This document shows, piece by piece, positions 9,359 through 18,574 of a stretch of 64,000 nucleotides of DNA. This DNA comes from Chondrus crispus. Taxonomy: Eukaryota > Rhodophyta > Florideophyceae > Gigartinales > Gigartinaceae. The stretch spans positions 186,001 through 250,000 of the forward strand of contig NW_005179310.1 of assembly GCF_000350225.1 (NCBI RefSeq). Reading direction: 5' to 3'. Below the pieces are notes generated by a model that saw nothing but the letters and a program-made list of their open reading frames with translations, did no database searches and was not told where the DNA came from. Numbering within the stretch: position 1 is the first letter of the stretch; each line of letters begins with the position of its first letter. The position numbers and the translations under genes were made by a program.

Positions 9359-10262
9359 CAGGGGGGGTCGCTCAATAGTGCCTACTTTAGTAGTGCTTCC
9401 CTCTATATAGTGCTATGGCTCACCGTCTGGCACAGGTTATCATACGCTCACACGTGTATCATCCGGCATGGTTCAGTACTCAAAAGATGAAGTTATTTAG
9501 TTGTGTTATACAGGCTTTGTTGTGTTTGTGTTAGCAGTGTGCTTTGTCCCCAAAAATATGTATTTGAGCCTCCTTTCTATAGTGCCATCCCCCCAATAGT
9601 GCCATAGCTAGAGGTATGTCACGCTATAGCACTATATCGTAGGAGGCACTGTAACTTCCCTTGTCGCGCGGTGGTACTGCTCAGCACTCGGTCGTACTGG
9701 GTCATGCCTGGGCCCAGTTAATTCACCTTGACACCGCTGTGCTGTTCATCAGTACAGTGGGTCCTACGCATTATTAGTGCTGCTATTGTTGGTGCCACCG
9801 TCCCAATAGTGTGGGCCCGGACGCCCGAACAAGAAAAGTGCCACGTGTCATACGGTTCCGGCTGTTATGCCACCAATGACGCCATGGATGTTTTAGAGAC
9901 GGTTCAGGTGGTGCAGAATCCGCCTGAAACGCAATCAAGTGATGAAGATGAGAGCGCAGAAAATGCAATAGAGAGAAAGACTGAACCCCATGTCCCCCAT
10001 GTCGTCGAGATCGCGAAATTGTTTGGAGAGCTGGAACTTTTGGCGACTAGGTGCCAAGTTCCAGACGCTCTATTGCATCAAGGGTCGGCAAAGCGCGCAT
10101 TTCTCACTGCGAAACACAACAGAGAACCAACACGGAGCAGGCAGACGTTAATTTCCGAGTGCATGCAGATGGATGTGACAACGTCACTTGCTAATGCCGT
10201 CTCCCAATAGTGCATATTTTTGGGGTCTCGCACGGGGCAGCACTAATGCGTAGTACCCACTG
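9359..10262 (+). mobile_element. Tigger/pogo-like DNA transposon remnant, copy 2
   Basis: The left end is TA followed by CAGGGGGGG (9357-9367), and the right end is CCCACTG followed by TA (10263-10264): CAG...CTG termini with a TA target duplication, as in pogo/Tigger elements. At about 900 bp it is internally deleted. AATAGTGCC-like boxes recur near both ends. It contains the transposase-tail frame 9728-10210. Confidence 0.7.
9728..10210 (+). pseudogene. C-terminal fragment of Tigger-like transposase
   Basis: About 160 residues can be read, and the homologous part begins near residue 37. It shares KCHVS, ETVQ, TQSSDEDE, VVEIAKLFGELELLATRCQVPDALL, KRAFLTAKH and SRQTLI with the fragment at about 4745-5079. 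It resembles the acidic tail and terminal Gln-Thr-x-Ile box of CENP-B/Tigger transposases. No DDE residues are present, so it is a decayed fragment rather than a gene. Confidence 0.6.
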
Positions 10263-10317
10263 TACGCAGTTCATCAGTACTGTACGGTTGTGAATCATGC
10301 TCGACGTGAATACACTT

Positions 10318-10715
10318 AGGGCCATTCCATTCATCGTGATTGGCAATCACGCAATCACGCAATCACGTCAATAAATGGTGCCTGCTCCCTTGTGGTTGGT
10401 TGTTTATATTACGTTTCCTAAAAAATGGTCATGCTCATTAAAGAAATAAACAATCGACTTAAAACTAATCTTGTGCTCCAACTTCCTGTAATGCTCCTTG
10501 CAATTCTAAAAGATTTAAACCCCATTCAAATGCCAAACGTGAAATGAGGCAAGAAGTGCGTTAACACATGCACATGCAAAGCCGTGGAAATGTGCTTACA
10601 GATACAAGTAGCACACGTTGGAGAAAGGAACGAGGCAGAACGACGTTAAATTAATGTCGTGATCGCGTGATTGCGTGATTGCATGATTGCCAATCACGAT
10701 GAATGGAATGGCCCT
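10318..10715. mobile_element. 398-bp MITE with about 50-bp terminal inverted repeats
   Basis: The left arm (10318-10367) begins AGGGCCATTCCATTCATCG, and the right arm (10666-10715) is its reverse complement with a single mismatch. Each arm contains repeats of an 8-bp CGTGATTG word. The interior is AT-rich and non-coding. No target duplication is clear, so the superfamily is not assigned. Confidence 0.8.
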
Positions 10716-11528
10716 CATATGTGTCCTTGCATTTACTCATTTACTCTACGGAACGGTCGTGTAATCCGCATACTTAAAGGATAGTGCTCCGCAATAAACA
10801 ATGGTGGGAGGAGGAGCATCCACCCGGCTTGTGCCGAATCTTTTGCTTGCGCTTGAAGAGGTCAACTCTCCTCACCACTGCTCTATCATAGGCCCTCGAT
10901 AGCCTCATACCATGGACATATCCAATCACGCCTCGAGGGCCCATCCGACAACGGTGTACATCTCTCGAGACAACCTGTCGGTGCTTTCGTTTCGTTCCAT
11001 TCTCAATTTAGCTGCACTTCTTTCAGTGCAGCTGTAATTTACAGTGCCTACCCAGGGGTACAGTATATTTGTACCCTTCAGGGTAACAGTACCTGAAGGG
11101 TACCGTTACCCTTCAGGTACTGTGCATGTGAAGGGAGGGCCGAGATGCAGTGCTGCGTACTGCATTCTGTGCAGTACCACTTGTATGTACACGTGGATGG
11201 CCTGCGGCACCCTACAATGCACATTTTGGATGAAATGGCGGGGCACGGCCAATGGTGAATTCGTTTTCCAGAGCGTACATCCAATCAACGATCGCCGCCA
11301 ATCAACAAGCCATAGCGCCTTCATCTTGCTTCGTATCGCCCCCTACTGCGTTGCCCTTTCACAAGCACCCCTTACGCTGTTCAGGTGCAACGAAGCAGTC
11401 TCTGTTCTCGACGGTGCAACCTTCAGTAGTTACTCTCGATCTTTGAGTTAACTCTTTGCTGTTCATCCCCTTCGCGGTTCGGCCATCATCCAATGTAACC
11501 ACCCATTCCCACATCGCTCTTCCCCAAC
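10716..11528. other. Intergenic / 5' region of the EDEM-like gene
   Basis: No gene is supported. The main structure is a cluster of GTACCCTTCAGG repeats at 11071-11120. The sequence from about 11450 to the ATG is pyrimidine-rich, consistent with a 5' UTR. Confidence 0.4.
11071..11120. repeat. Triple-armed GTACCCTTCAGG hairpin
   Basis: GTACCCTTCAGG (11071-11082) is answered by CCTGAAGGGTAC (11092-11103) and repeated again as ACCCTTCAGGTAC (11108-11120). The middle arm can pair with either neighbour, giving two alternative stem-loops about 410 bp upstream of the mannosidase start. Confidence 0.65.
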
Positions 11529-13520
11529 ATGCTCCGCTCTACTGCGAGCGAATCCCCGATCCTCCCCCTTATGCTCCTTCTCCTACTCTCCTTATTTGCC
11601 TCTCCAATTTCAGCTGAACTCTCGTTGCGAAGCTGTAATCTTTCCCGCAATGACATTACCGCATTTTCGCGACAGACTGAAGCAATGTTTGAGCACGCCT
11701 ACACCTCGTACGCTACGCACGCCTTTCCCGCTGATGAACTCAAGCCTCTGTCATGCACCCCGGACTACTCATTTGCAGGCATCGCTCTCACCCTCGTCGA
11801 CACTCTTGACACCTTTATCGTTATGCGCCAGTGGTCGCGATTTGCAGACGCCGTTAGAAATGTGTCTACCTCGCTCACCTTCCAAATTGACAATACTGTC
11901 AGCGTCTTTGAAACCACGATTCGAGTATTGGGTGGGCTGCTTTCCGCCCATGGCCTACTCACGGAGGGCGCCGATGACACCGGCTTCGAGAAAGACATTT
12001 GGCTGCCAGAGTATGACGGAAAGCTTCTGGTCTTGGCTACAGATCTTGCCGACAGACTCATGCCTGCGTTTAACACTCCCACAGGTATTCCCTTTGGCGC
12101 CATCAACCTAGCTTATGGTGTCGAGAAGAGTGAGTCTCGCATTGCCAGCACTGCAGGAGCCGGCAGTTTAATCTTGGAGTTTGGCACCTTGTCCAGATAC
12201 GTGGGGGATCCCAAGTACTACAACGCCGCGCTCAATGCTATGCGTGCCCTTCACAAACGTGCCAGTCGCGCAGGCTTGGTTGGCAACCACATTGACATCG
12301 ACACGGGCGACTGGGTCGCCCCTGAGGCTGGCGTAGGCGGTCTTGTAGACTCTTTCTACGAGTACATGTGGAAGGGCTATATTCTTTTTGGCGATGAACG
12401 ATTGCTGGCCATGTTTCGCGAGTCGTATGCTGCTATTAAGACCTACCTGCACAAACGTCCGTGGTATCTCGACGCTGATATGTGGTCGGGACACACATCT
12501 TCACTTGCTTCTTCGTCACTTGCCGCTTTTTGGCCAGGTGTGCAGGTGACATTCGGTGACCACGAAGACGCCGCAGACACTGCACGTGCGCACTACTCAG
12601 TCTGGCGGCGGTATGGATGTCTGCCTGAAGGATATCATGTCGTAGATCAGAAACCAATGCAGGGAATGATCAACTACCCCTTGCGCCCTGAGCTTGCGGA
12701 GAGTATTTTCTATCTCCATTGGGCAACGAATGATACTTCCTGGGTCGGCGCAGCTGGTGCAATGATGCATTCCATTGAAGAATTGACAAAGGTCAAATGC
12801 GGGTACGCTGCAGTCAAGGACACCTCCACGCACGTGTTAGAGGACCTCATGCCATCGTTTCTGCTCAGTGAGACGCTTAAGTACTTGTACCTAGTATTCA
12901 ATGCGCAGGATGCTGATGGGAAACTGCACTGGTCTCGAAGCGGAAAGTATGTCTTCACGACAGAAGCACATCCATTGCGCATAGAAACGGAAGATATTCG
13001 GCATATCCTCGGTCTATCACTGGAGAAAGCCGCCTACCAAATGCCGCGCACATCATCAGGCCATGCGACAGCGGAAGGTGCATCCGCGACAAAAAAATGT
13101 CGACGGAGACCCAAAACAGAACAAAAGCTCCCCTGCGGCTACAATATGCCTGGGACAGATTTCCCCCAGACGAACGCCGATGCATTGATGGACCCGGCAA
13201 GCAATCTCGGGATCACGCCAGTGATCTCAAAAAGCGTGCTAGCGCAGATACGGACGCGAGATGCACGAGGAGAGGGTGTGAGAGTGGGAGATGTGTTATT
13301 TGGCGAGAGGTGGGCGTGCCGGATCGTGCAGATTGAGGGGCATGTGGTGTCGTATGAGAGACTACATGCGATGGACGTTGCCTGGGAGAGGGAGCGTGAG
13401 AAGAGGGAGAGGGAGCGGAGAAACGAGGAGGGGGCGGTGAATAGAGCTATGCCGGGGTTACGGGAGAAATGCAGGCGGTTTTCGTTCTTTGAGACTGTGC
13501 AGAAGACTGCGTTAGTATAG
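11529..13520 (+). CDS. EDEM-like ER mannosidase (GH47)
   Basis: The protein has 663 residues from an ATG in a good context. Residues 1-29 form a signal peptide (a Leu-rich core ending SPISA). The GH47 domain spans about 40-490: HAFPADELKPLSC, LVDTLDTF, FETTIRVLGGLLSAHGLL, TAGAGSLILEF, APEAGVGGLVDSFYEYMWK, RPELAESIFYLHWAT, MPSFLLSETLKYLYLVF and VFTTEAHP (about 473-480). The ADELKPLSC and SETLKYLYL forms are characteristic of EDEM proteins, which trim mannose from misfolded glycoproteins for ER-associated degradation. N-glycosylation sequons (NLS, NVS, NDTS) are present. The extension after about 490 is rich in basic residues and charged repeats, with no KDEL-type retention signal. Assignment to EDEM rather than Golgi mannosidase I is an inference from motif wording. 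Confidence 0.9.
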   Translation: MLRSTASESPILPLMLLLLLSLFASPISAELSLRSCNLSRNDITAFSRQTEAMFEHAYTSYATHAFPADELKPLSCTPDYSFAGIALTLVDTLDTFIVMRQWSRFADAVRNVSTSLTFQIDNTVSVFETTIRVLGGLLSAHGLLTEGADDTGFEKDIWLPEYDGKLLVLATDLADRLMPAFNTPTGIPFGAINLAYGVEKSESRIASTAGAGSLILEFGTLSRYVGDPKYYNAALNAMRALHKRASRAGLVGNHIDIDTGDWVAPEAGVGGLVDSFYEYMWKGYILFGDERLLAMFRESYAAIKTYLHKRPWYLDADMWSGHTSSLASSSLAAFWPGVQVTFGDHEDAADTARAHYSVWRRYGCLPEGYHVVDQKPMQGMINYPLRPELAESIFYLHWATNDTSWVGAAGAMMHSIEELTKVKCGYAAVKDTSTHVLEDLMPSFLLSETLKYLYLVFNAQDADGKLHWSRSGKYVFTTEAHPLRIETEDIRHILGLSLEKAAYQMPRTSSGHATAEGASATKKCRRRPKTEQKLPCGYNMPGTDFPQTNADALMDPASNLGITPVISKSVLAQIRTRDARGEGVRVGDVLFGERWACRIVQIEGHVVSYERLHAMDVAWEREREKRERERRNEEGAVNRAMPGLREKCRRFSFFETVQKTALV

Positions 13521-13545
13521 TGTGGAGTGTTGGTCAGGGGTCTAG

Positions 13546-14045
13546 TGTCTGAGTGACACATGTACTCATGTGAGGACTTTCGTCTCACATGAGTACAGTA
13601 TTCGACCTATTTTATTCCTGACTTTCGCTTCCCCGACAAGAAAGAAAATGATACCTCCGCGACCGTACTTGACTTCTGACTTGGGACCAGAAAGAACTTT
13701 GTGAGAATTGCATGTTCTTCGTGGTTTTTAGGTATGTCTAGAGAAAAGAAGCTTTTTTTAAACCACCCTAAAACCGCATGTAAAATAACTTCGAAACCAA
13801 AAACGCCAGGTCAAAATGGCAATATGGTACTCAATCTGCATTATATTCTTAAGCTTTACGCGCATTCAAAGCTGCTGCTATCCCGGTGTTCTGCAAGATG
13901 CTATTGCCGAAGACAAGCACGTTAAGGAAATAGTGCTCAAGGTGGCTTTTTGAATGTTCAATTTAATTTATATATTTTTGCAAAAAAAAGCTGTCCTCAT
14001 ATGAGGGCATCGCCGGCCTCAGAACAATCCCCTGGCACTCAGACA
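13546..14045. mobile_element. 500-bp non-autonomous element with CTAG target duplication
   Basis: The element begins TGTCTGAGTG and ends CACTCAGACA, a perfect 10-bp terminal inverted repeat. It is flanked by CTAG at 13542-13545 and 14046-14049. It is non-coding. Its interior is the inverted homologue of about 5703-6140 in the 1069-bp CTAG element, including the paired CTCATGTGAG-type subterminal palindromes. It starts 25 bp after the EDEM stop codon, so it may supply part of that gene's 3' end. Confidence 0.85.
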
Positions 14046-14049
14046 CTAG

Positions 14050-15729
14050 AGATGCGGTGGGGAGGAAGTAGAAGTGTAGCACGTGATCCACGATGCGGTG
14101 GTGGTGGTGTGTGGAATAGAGGCGATGTTATTTAAAGTTGAGTTATTTATTATGGCTTCGCCACAAACGCCTTGCCCTAGCAATATGTAATCCACAGCCT
14201 AGGCAATTTCGGCATTAATTGAGGGAATTCACAAGGAGCGGCGTCCGTGCAAGTCGAAATGGATTAACTTCATTTAAACACAGGGCGGTGTCCTACAGTA
14301 CCGTTACTGTAGCTACAGTAGCAGTGATGTACTGTACTGTACCAGCCTTACATTAACCTGCATGTCAGGGCTCTTACCAGATTCCAGCCTCCCGCGCACC
14401 GCAGGCAGTACTGTATCAGAATTGTCAAGAACCACAGAAGCGTTGGACAAAGAGAGATCTATGGACACACAAGAGATCTACTGTAGCTGTAAGAGAGTAA
14501 TGCGAATGGCGGAAGGCAACTATTTAGGAGGAATGTTTGTTCGAAACGGGAGGGATGCGTTAAACGAGAAGCTGGCTGCATGATTTTATTTAGATTGTAT
14601 GTTTAGACAAGGGAGCGATGGGTGGATGGGCGGACTTCGAATAAGAGAAAAAAAGGAATCACGAGCTGCGATAACGGACCTCCACAACTAAAGTGGTATT
14701 TACGGATGTGCTGCGCAGGAAATCAATCGCACTGTGGGACATGGGGTCAGGCAGGGACAGAAGGAACTGTGCCGAGCGCACCCCTCAAAACGTGGTTTGG
14801 GAATGTACTGTAGGCACGGGGAAGGGAGCGGGGGCATGCCCGCAGACATGTACAGTAGTAGCCGCGGGAGAAAACTTGCGGTTATTACTGTACCCTTCGA
14901 AGAGTACAGTATGTAACAAGTTGTTACATACTGTACTCTTCGTTACTAACAACTGTACTATGGGCACTGTTGAATTCAGCACTCAGACCTCTTGCCGAAT
15001 AATACTGTAGGTCCATCCAGAAATTACCATTTCGCCACTAATGTAGTGTACAGCGCCCTAAAGAGTGTACAGCACGGCTGCAAACGATGAGATGAGAAGA
15101 CGGGCACTAATACATATACAGTACCAAGGGTACGGTAGGGAGCAGCGGTAAACGGGGAGGAAGACTCAAAAGTATTTTTCACCATGAGCTTTAACCCTCG
15201 TGCCATAGGGCACCGTTATTAGTAGCATACCGTATATACGTACAGTACTGTACACGTGTACGAAGTGGTACCGTATGAAATGAAAGTGCGCTGATTAACA
15301 AGACCCGGACACCAAACCATGGCCAGGCGCTGTAAAGTGCGAGTGATTCAATTTTCTACAGTGTTTTGAGCGCATTTCTGCGGGCCCCCAAGTGACAAGT
15401 GATTCGCTCGCCGCCCCGTTTTTTTGCTTATGCCAAAATAGTTGCCACGTGCAAGCGCTGATCTGGCGGATGCGCCAACTGCAACCACAGTTTCCTTTCC
15501 GCGTCTTCCATCTACTTGCCACACTTTCGCTTCCCAGTCCACCCCCACCCCGGCAGTGGAGCTGCTGGCTGGACTGACACACGCGCCTTCCTCGGCTTTT
15601 CCTATCCCGCTTCTTCATCCCTATTTCCCACCCTCAACCACGGCTCGTATCGCTTCATCCCCTCTCTATCACATCTACTTCACCTCACAATTCCGAACGG
15701 GCCAAAGCCCCGCCCCCCAGTACGAAACC
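14050..15729. other. Intergenic, palindrome-rich
   Basis: About 1.7 kb without a supported gene. It contains many TACAGTA/GTACTGTA words and the long palindrome at 14898-14942. From about 15440 an open frame runs into the BTB protein without an ATG until 15730; this is probably the 5' UTR. Confidence 0.45.
14898..14942. repeat. 45-bp near-continuous palindrome
   Basis: Two perfect 22-bp complementary arms (14898-14919 and 14921-14942) are separated by one base. The arms start CGAAGAGTACAGTATG. The structure can extrude as a cruciform. No coding function is visible. Confidence 0.85.
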
Positions 15730-16887
15730 ATGGCGTTCGCCCAAACCCTCCTCAAGAAGATGCTCTCCGATTCACTAACGGAGAAGCACTATGATGTCTA
15801 TTTTCATGTCCAGCAAACCTTGCACGATGGCACCCTCTCCGAAACCCGTCTCGGCGCCCACCGCGTCGTCCTCTCTGCCGTGTCTGACATGTTCGAGCAG
15901 CAACTCACCAAGTCTGACCCTTCGCGCGGCGTTGCAAACGAGATCATCATCCGCAACTGCTCTGCTGCTGCAGTGCGTGAGTCCCTGGAGATCATGTACG
16001 GCGGTGAGTTGCGCGACGCAAAGACATCGGTTCTTCTCGCACTCGAGATCTGGCATTTCGGCGTCCTGTTTCACGTCGACCACCTTATCCAGCTCGCCCG
16101 CGCTTCTTGCCTTGAAAATTTATCTACAGATAACTGCCTACGCATTCTTGATTTTGCGGTCCATGTCGAGGACGTCGAAATCGTTGACAAACTTCAAAAC
16201 TACGCTTCCGAGAATGCCAACTTTTCCCATGTCATTACCTCACCAGATTTTGAGCGTCTCGATTTTAAGGTCGTCTCTTCGCTCGTTCGCCCTGGCAAGG
16301 GCGAATGTGCATGGCCAGAGATTTTAACTTTTGAGAAAGTGTGGTTTGATGCTTTAGTCAAGTGGCTTACTTCCCGAATTTCCTATCAACCTTACAAAGA
16401 TCCACCAGCGAAAGAACAACCTCTCAATGGAGCACAACCTCAAACTCCTTCCATTGTCAGATATCCCACCCAGGAAAGTATCGTTCTAGTACAAAAAATC
16501 CTTGCACTTATTGACTTCACACGAATGAAGACTCACGAACTGCGAGACGTCTCCAAGAACGAGATCGCAGTCATGAGTCCAGCATTCGCGGGAGATCTTG
16601 TGACTGTCTTACTCACGAGGGCAGAACAGTTGGAAGGCACTATTCTAGAGCGAAACATCGATCTTGACGTGCTCGGTCAAAAATACCAACAAGCCTTATG
16701 CGAACATGATGAGGCCGAAAGAAAAGCCAGAGCGGCTATAGAGAAAACAGACAAGCTGCAAGCCGCAAAGCAGCTCATTGAAAAACGATATGAAGAGCTG
16801 CGTCGAAGAAGACCCCCAACTAGCAGTAATGGCCCTTCCATGAACAGTGCAAGGCGGAAAGTAAGTGGTAGCTCCACAATCATTTGA
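15730..16887 (+). CDS. BTB/POZ domain protein with BACK-like region and C-terminal coiled coil
   Basis: The ATG at 15730 has a strong ACCATGG context and gives 385 residues; upstream frame lacks ATG and is Pro/Ser-rich low-quality sequence. Residues about 20-115 form a BTB fold: YDVYFHV, ETRLGAHRVVLSAVSDMFEQQL, EIIIRNCSAAAVRESLEIMYGGEL. This is followed by a BACK-like helical region (CLENLSTDNCLRILDFAV.. LDFKVVSSLVR). The last 80 residues are Lys/Glu/Gln-rich, predicting a coiled coil. Such proteins usually act as Cullin3 substrate adaptors or as oligomerising scaffolds. No Kelch, MATH or NPH3 domain is seen, so the partner is unknown. Confidence 0.8.
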   Translation: MAFAQTLLKKMLSDSLTEKHYDVYFHVQQTLHDGTLSETRLGAHRVVLSAVSDMFEQQLTKSDPSRGVANEIIIRNCSAAAVRESLEIMYGGELRDAKTSVLLALEIWHFGVLFHVDHLIQLARASCLENLSTDNCLRILDFAVHVEDVEIVDKLQNYASENANFSHVITSPDFERLDFKVVSSLVRPGKGECAWPEILTFEKVWFDALVKWLTSRISYQPYKDPPAKEQPLNGAQPQTPSIVRYPTQESIVLVQKILALIDFTRMKTHELRDVSKNEIAVMSPAFAGDLVTVLLTRAEQLEGTILERNIDLDVLGQKYQQALCEHDEAERKARAAIEKTDKLQAAKQLIEKRYEELRRRRPPTSSNGPSMNSARRKVSGSSTII

Positions 16888-17071
16888 TTATCTCCACAAC
16901 CTAGGACGCATATCGCTAATACAAAAACAACAAATTTGCCAGTCAAGAGAGTTCGCCTTCTTCGGTTCTCATCACGGTGGGTCTCGGACAGGTCCGCACC
17001 AACTTTCTAGAAGTCGGAGCTTGATTGGTATGTGTTGTGCAAAGTAACAGCGACCGAGGCGATGAGACCTA

Positions 17072-18031
17072 TTATCTGCCATCCCCGCTTTTCGATACAG
17101 GTCTACTATTCACTTGTAAAAGTTTGGGCATTAACCGCCACAACACTACATCAGGGATATCGCCAGCCTCGATGAACGGCGCTAGCGTTTTAAAGTCTCC
17201 CAAATTCCGTTTCATGCTGATTTCGAGGTCATCCATCCGAAGAGAGACCTTTTTAAAGGAAGCAATCAATTCCGTTTCATCTGACGGAAGATTGACTGCT
17301 GATTCTTTCAGCCCCGCGCGATAACTACCCCACAGTGTTGCCCACGTGACCTCACAAGCTGCGTAAAGGACAGATCCATTAGGGACCTTGTCCATCCGAT
17401 CCCGCCATATCTGAAACGGAAACTCAATCGATTGAAGCGATTTCCTGTTCGCAAGGCACAGAAGCATAACCATACTGAGGAGGGTAGAAGAGCTCTCTTC
17501 GCCATAATCACTGATACGAAAATCGCGAAGACTTGTACATTGAAAGAGCACCGAGAATAGGAGAGCCTGGCAATTAATTCCAGTGATCTCTAGCTCGACT
17601 AAACGATGTCCACATTGCGTGAATAGCCTTCCCAATAAAACCCGTTCAAGTTGCAACAACCTTGCTTCTGGATATGGGTCACCAACAACTCGAAGTCTAA
17701 AACAAGTAATTCCCGTTCCCGGCATTAGCCATTTAAGAAAGCCCAACAGGCCTGAACGATTGACAGTACAATCCATAACACGAAGGTTTTCCCAGATATA
17801 TGGCGAAATCACACGGACGCTGGGCCACATGCCCTCGCAAGTTCCATAATGCAGCTCCTTCACTGCATGCGCTGTCGCCACGCGCAACCTTTTGCATGTT
17901 CTCGACAGAGATACCGCCGTCCTCTGCGCCGCAATATCTGGTTTCAGAATCCCATGTTCAGACATCCCTAAAGCATACTGCGCAATAAGATGCATGGCAA
18001 CATCCGGTAGATCTTGAAAAGTCGCCGCCAT
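17072..18031 (-). CDS. F-box-like protein (hypothetical)
   Basis: The first ATG (18031) gives about 319 residues. It opens with FQDLPDVAMHLIAQYAL, then SLSRTCKRLRVATAHAVKELHY, which fits an F-box (LPxxxxxxI, then SxxCKRLR). The rest contains Leu-rich segments (LQLERVLLGRLFTQCGHRLVELEITGI, FQCTSLRDFRISDYG) suggesting degenerate leucine-rich repeats. If the F-box reading is right, it would be an SCF ubiquitin-ligase adaptor. The F-box is weak and I do not recognise a specific family. Confidence 0.6.
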   Translation of the reverse strand: MAATFQDLPDVAMHLIAQYALGMSEHGILKPDIAAQRTAVSLSRTCKRLRVATAHAVKELHYGTCEGMWPSVRVISPYIWENLRVMDCTVNRSGLLGFLKWLMPGTGITCFRLRVVGDPYPEARLLQLERVLLGRLFTQCGHRLVELEITGINCQALLFSVLFQCTSLRDFRISDYGEESSSTLLSMVMLLCLANRKSLQSIEFPFQIWRDRMDKVPNGSVLYAACEVTWATLWGSYRAGLKESAVNLPSDETELIASFKKVSLRMDDLEISMKRNLGDFKTLAPFIEAGDIPDVVLWRLMPKLLQVNSRPVSKSGDGR

Positions 18032-18275
18032 GCTGGCTGAGAGGTAGGCAAAGAGTGAGAGTCTCCTCCACAAAAGCGATGCCTTTTTCAGCGATGTTTT
18101 TGGAGGCAGTACGTGAGGAGTACAAGTACATTAAGGTGCCGAAAGCTTAATTTCAGCAGACTTCTGCGCCCAATGCAGTGACGGTAGTACTGTAGTCCTA
18201 AATTGGACAAGCGATAAAATCAGAATTTTTCTGTGCTGCAGGGATCTACAGTACCCTTGGTACTACTTGGAGAAG

Positions 18276-18317
<42 letters not shown>

Positions 18318-18574
18318 TGAACGACGATGCAATGCTGCTCGACAATTGATACATATTCAAGGCAAGTCGGTGAAACGAGCATCATTCTCTGTTCGGTTGT
18401 ATGGATAGTTCCAGAAAGTGCATATACCAGTCGGTTTTGGAAGCGCGCTCGTGTGAAAAAGTATTAGAGGAGGCCGCAAGTGCGGCGAAAAGCACCAATT
18501 TACAACCAAAAACAGTGTATATGGGGGGTCCAACTCCGGTGCTACAACTACTCTACGCTTTTGCGATGTCCAAT
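18032..18574. other. Intergenic with TA microsatellite
   Basis: No gene is supported. It holds a GTACCCTTGGTAC palindrome (18251-18263) and a TA dinucleotide run followed by a T run. It lies between the 5' end of the F-box-like gene and the 3' end of the hydroxylase gene. Confidence 0.4.
18279..18318. repeat. (TA)n microsatellite with T tract
   Basis: About 15 TA units are followed by a run of about ten T. The length is probably variable. Confidence 0.9.

Noticed and set aside
15442..15729. Upstream extension of the BTB protein
   Set aside because: It opens with TTG and is Pro/Ser/Thr-rich without domain content; the ATG at 15730 has a strong context and begins just before the BTB fold.
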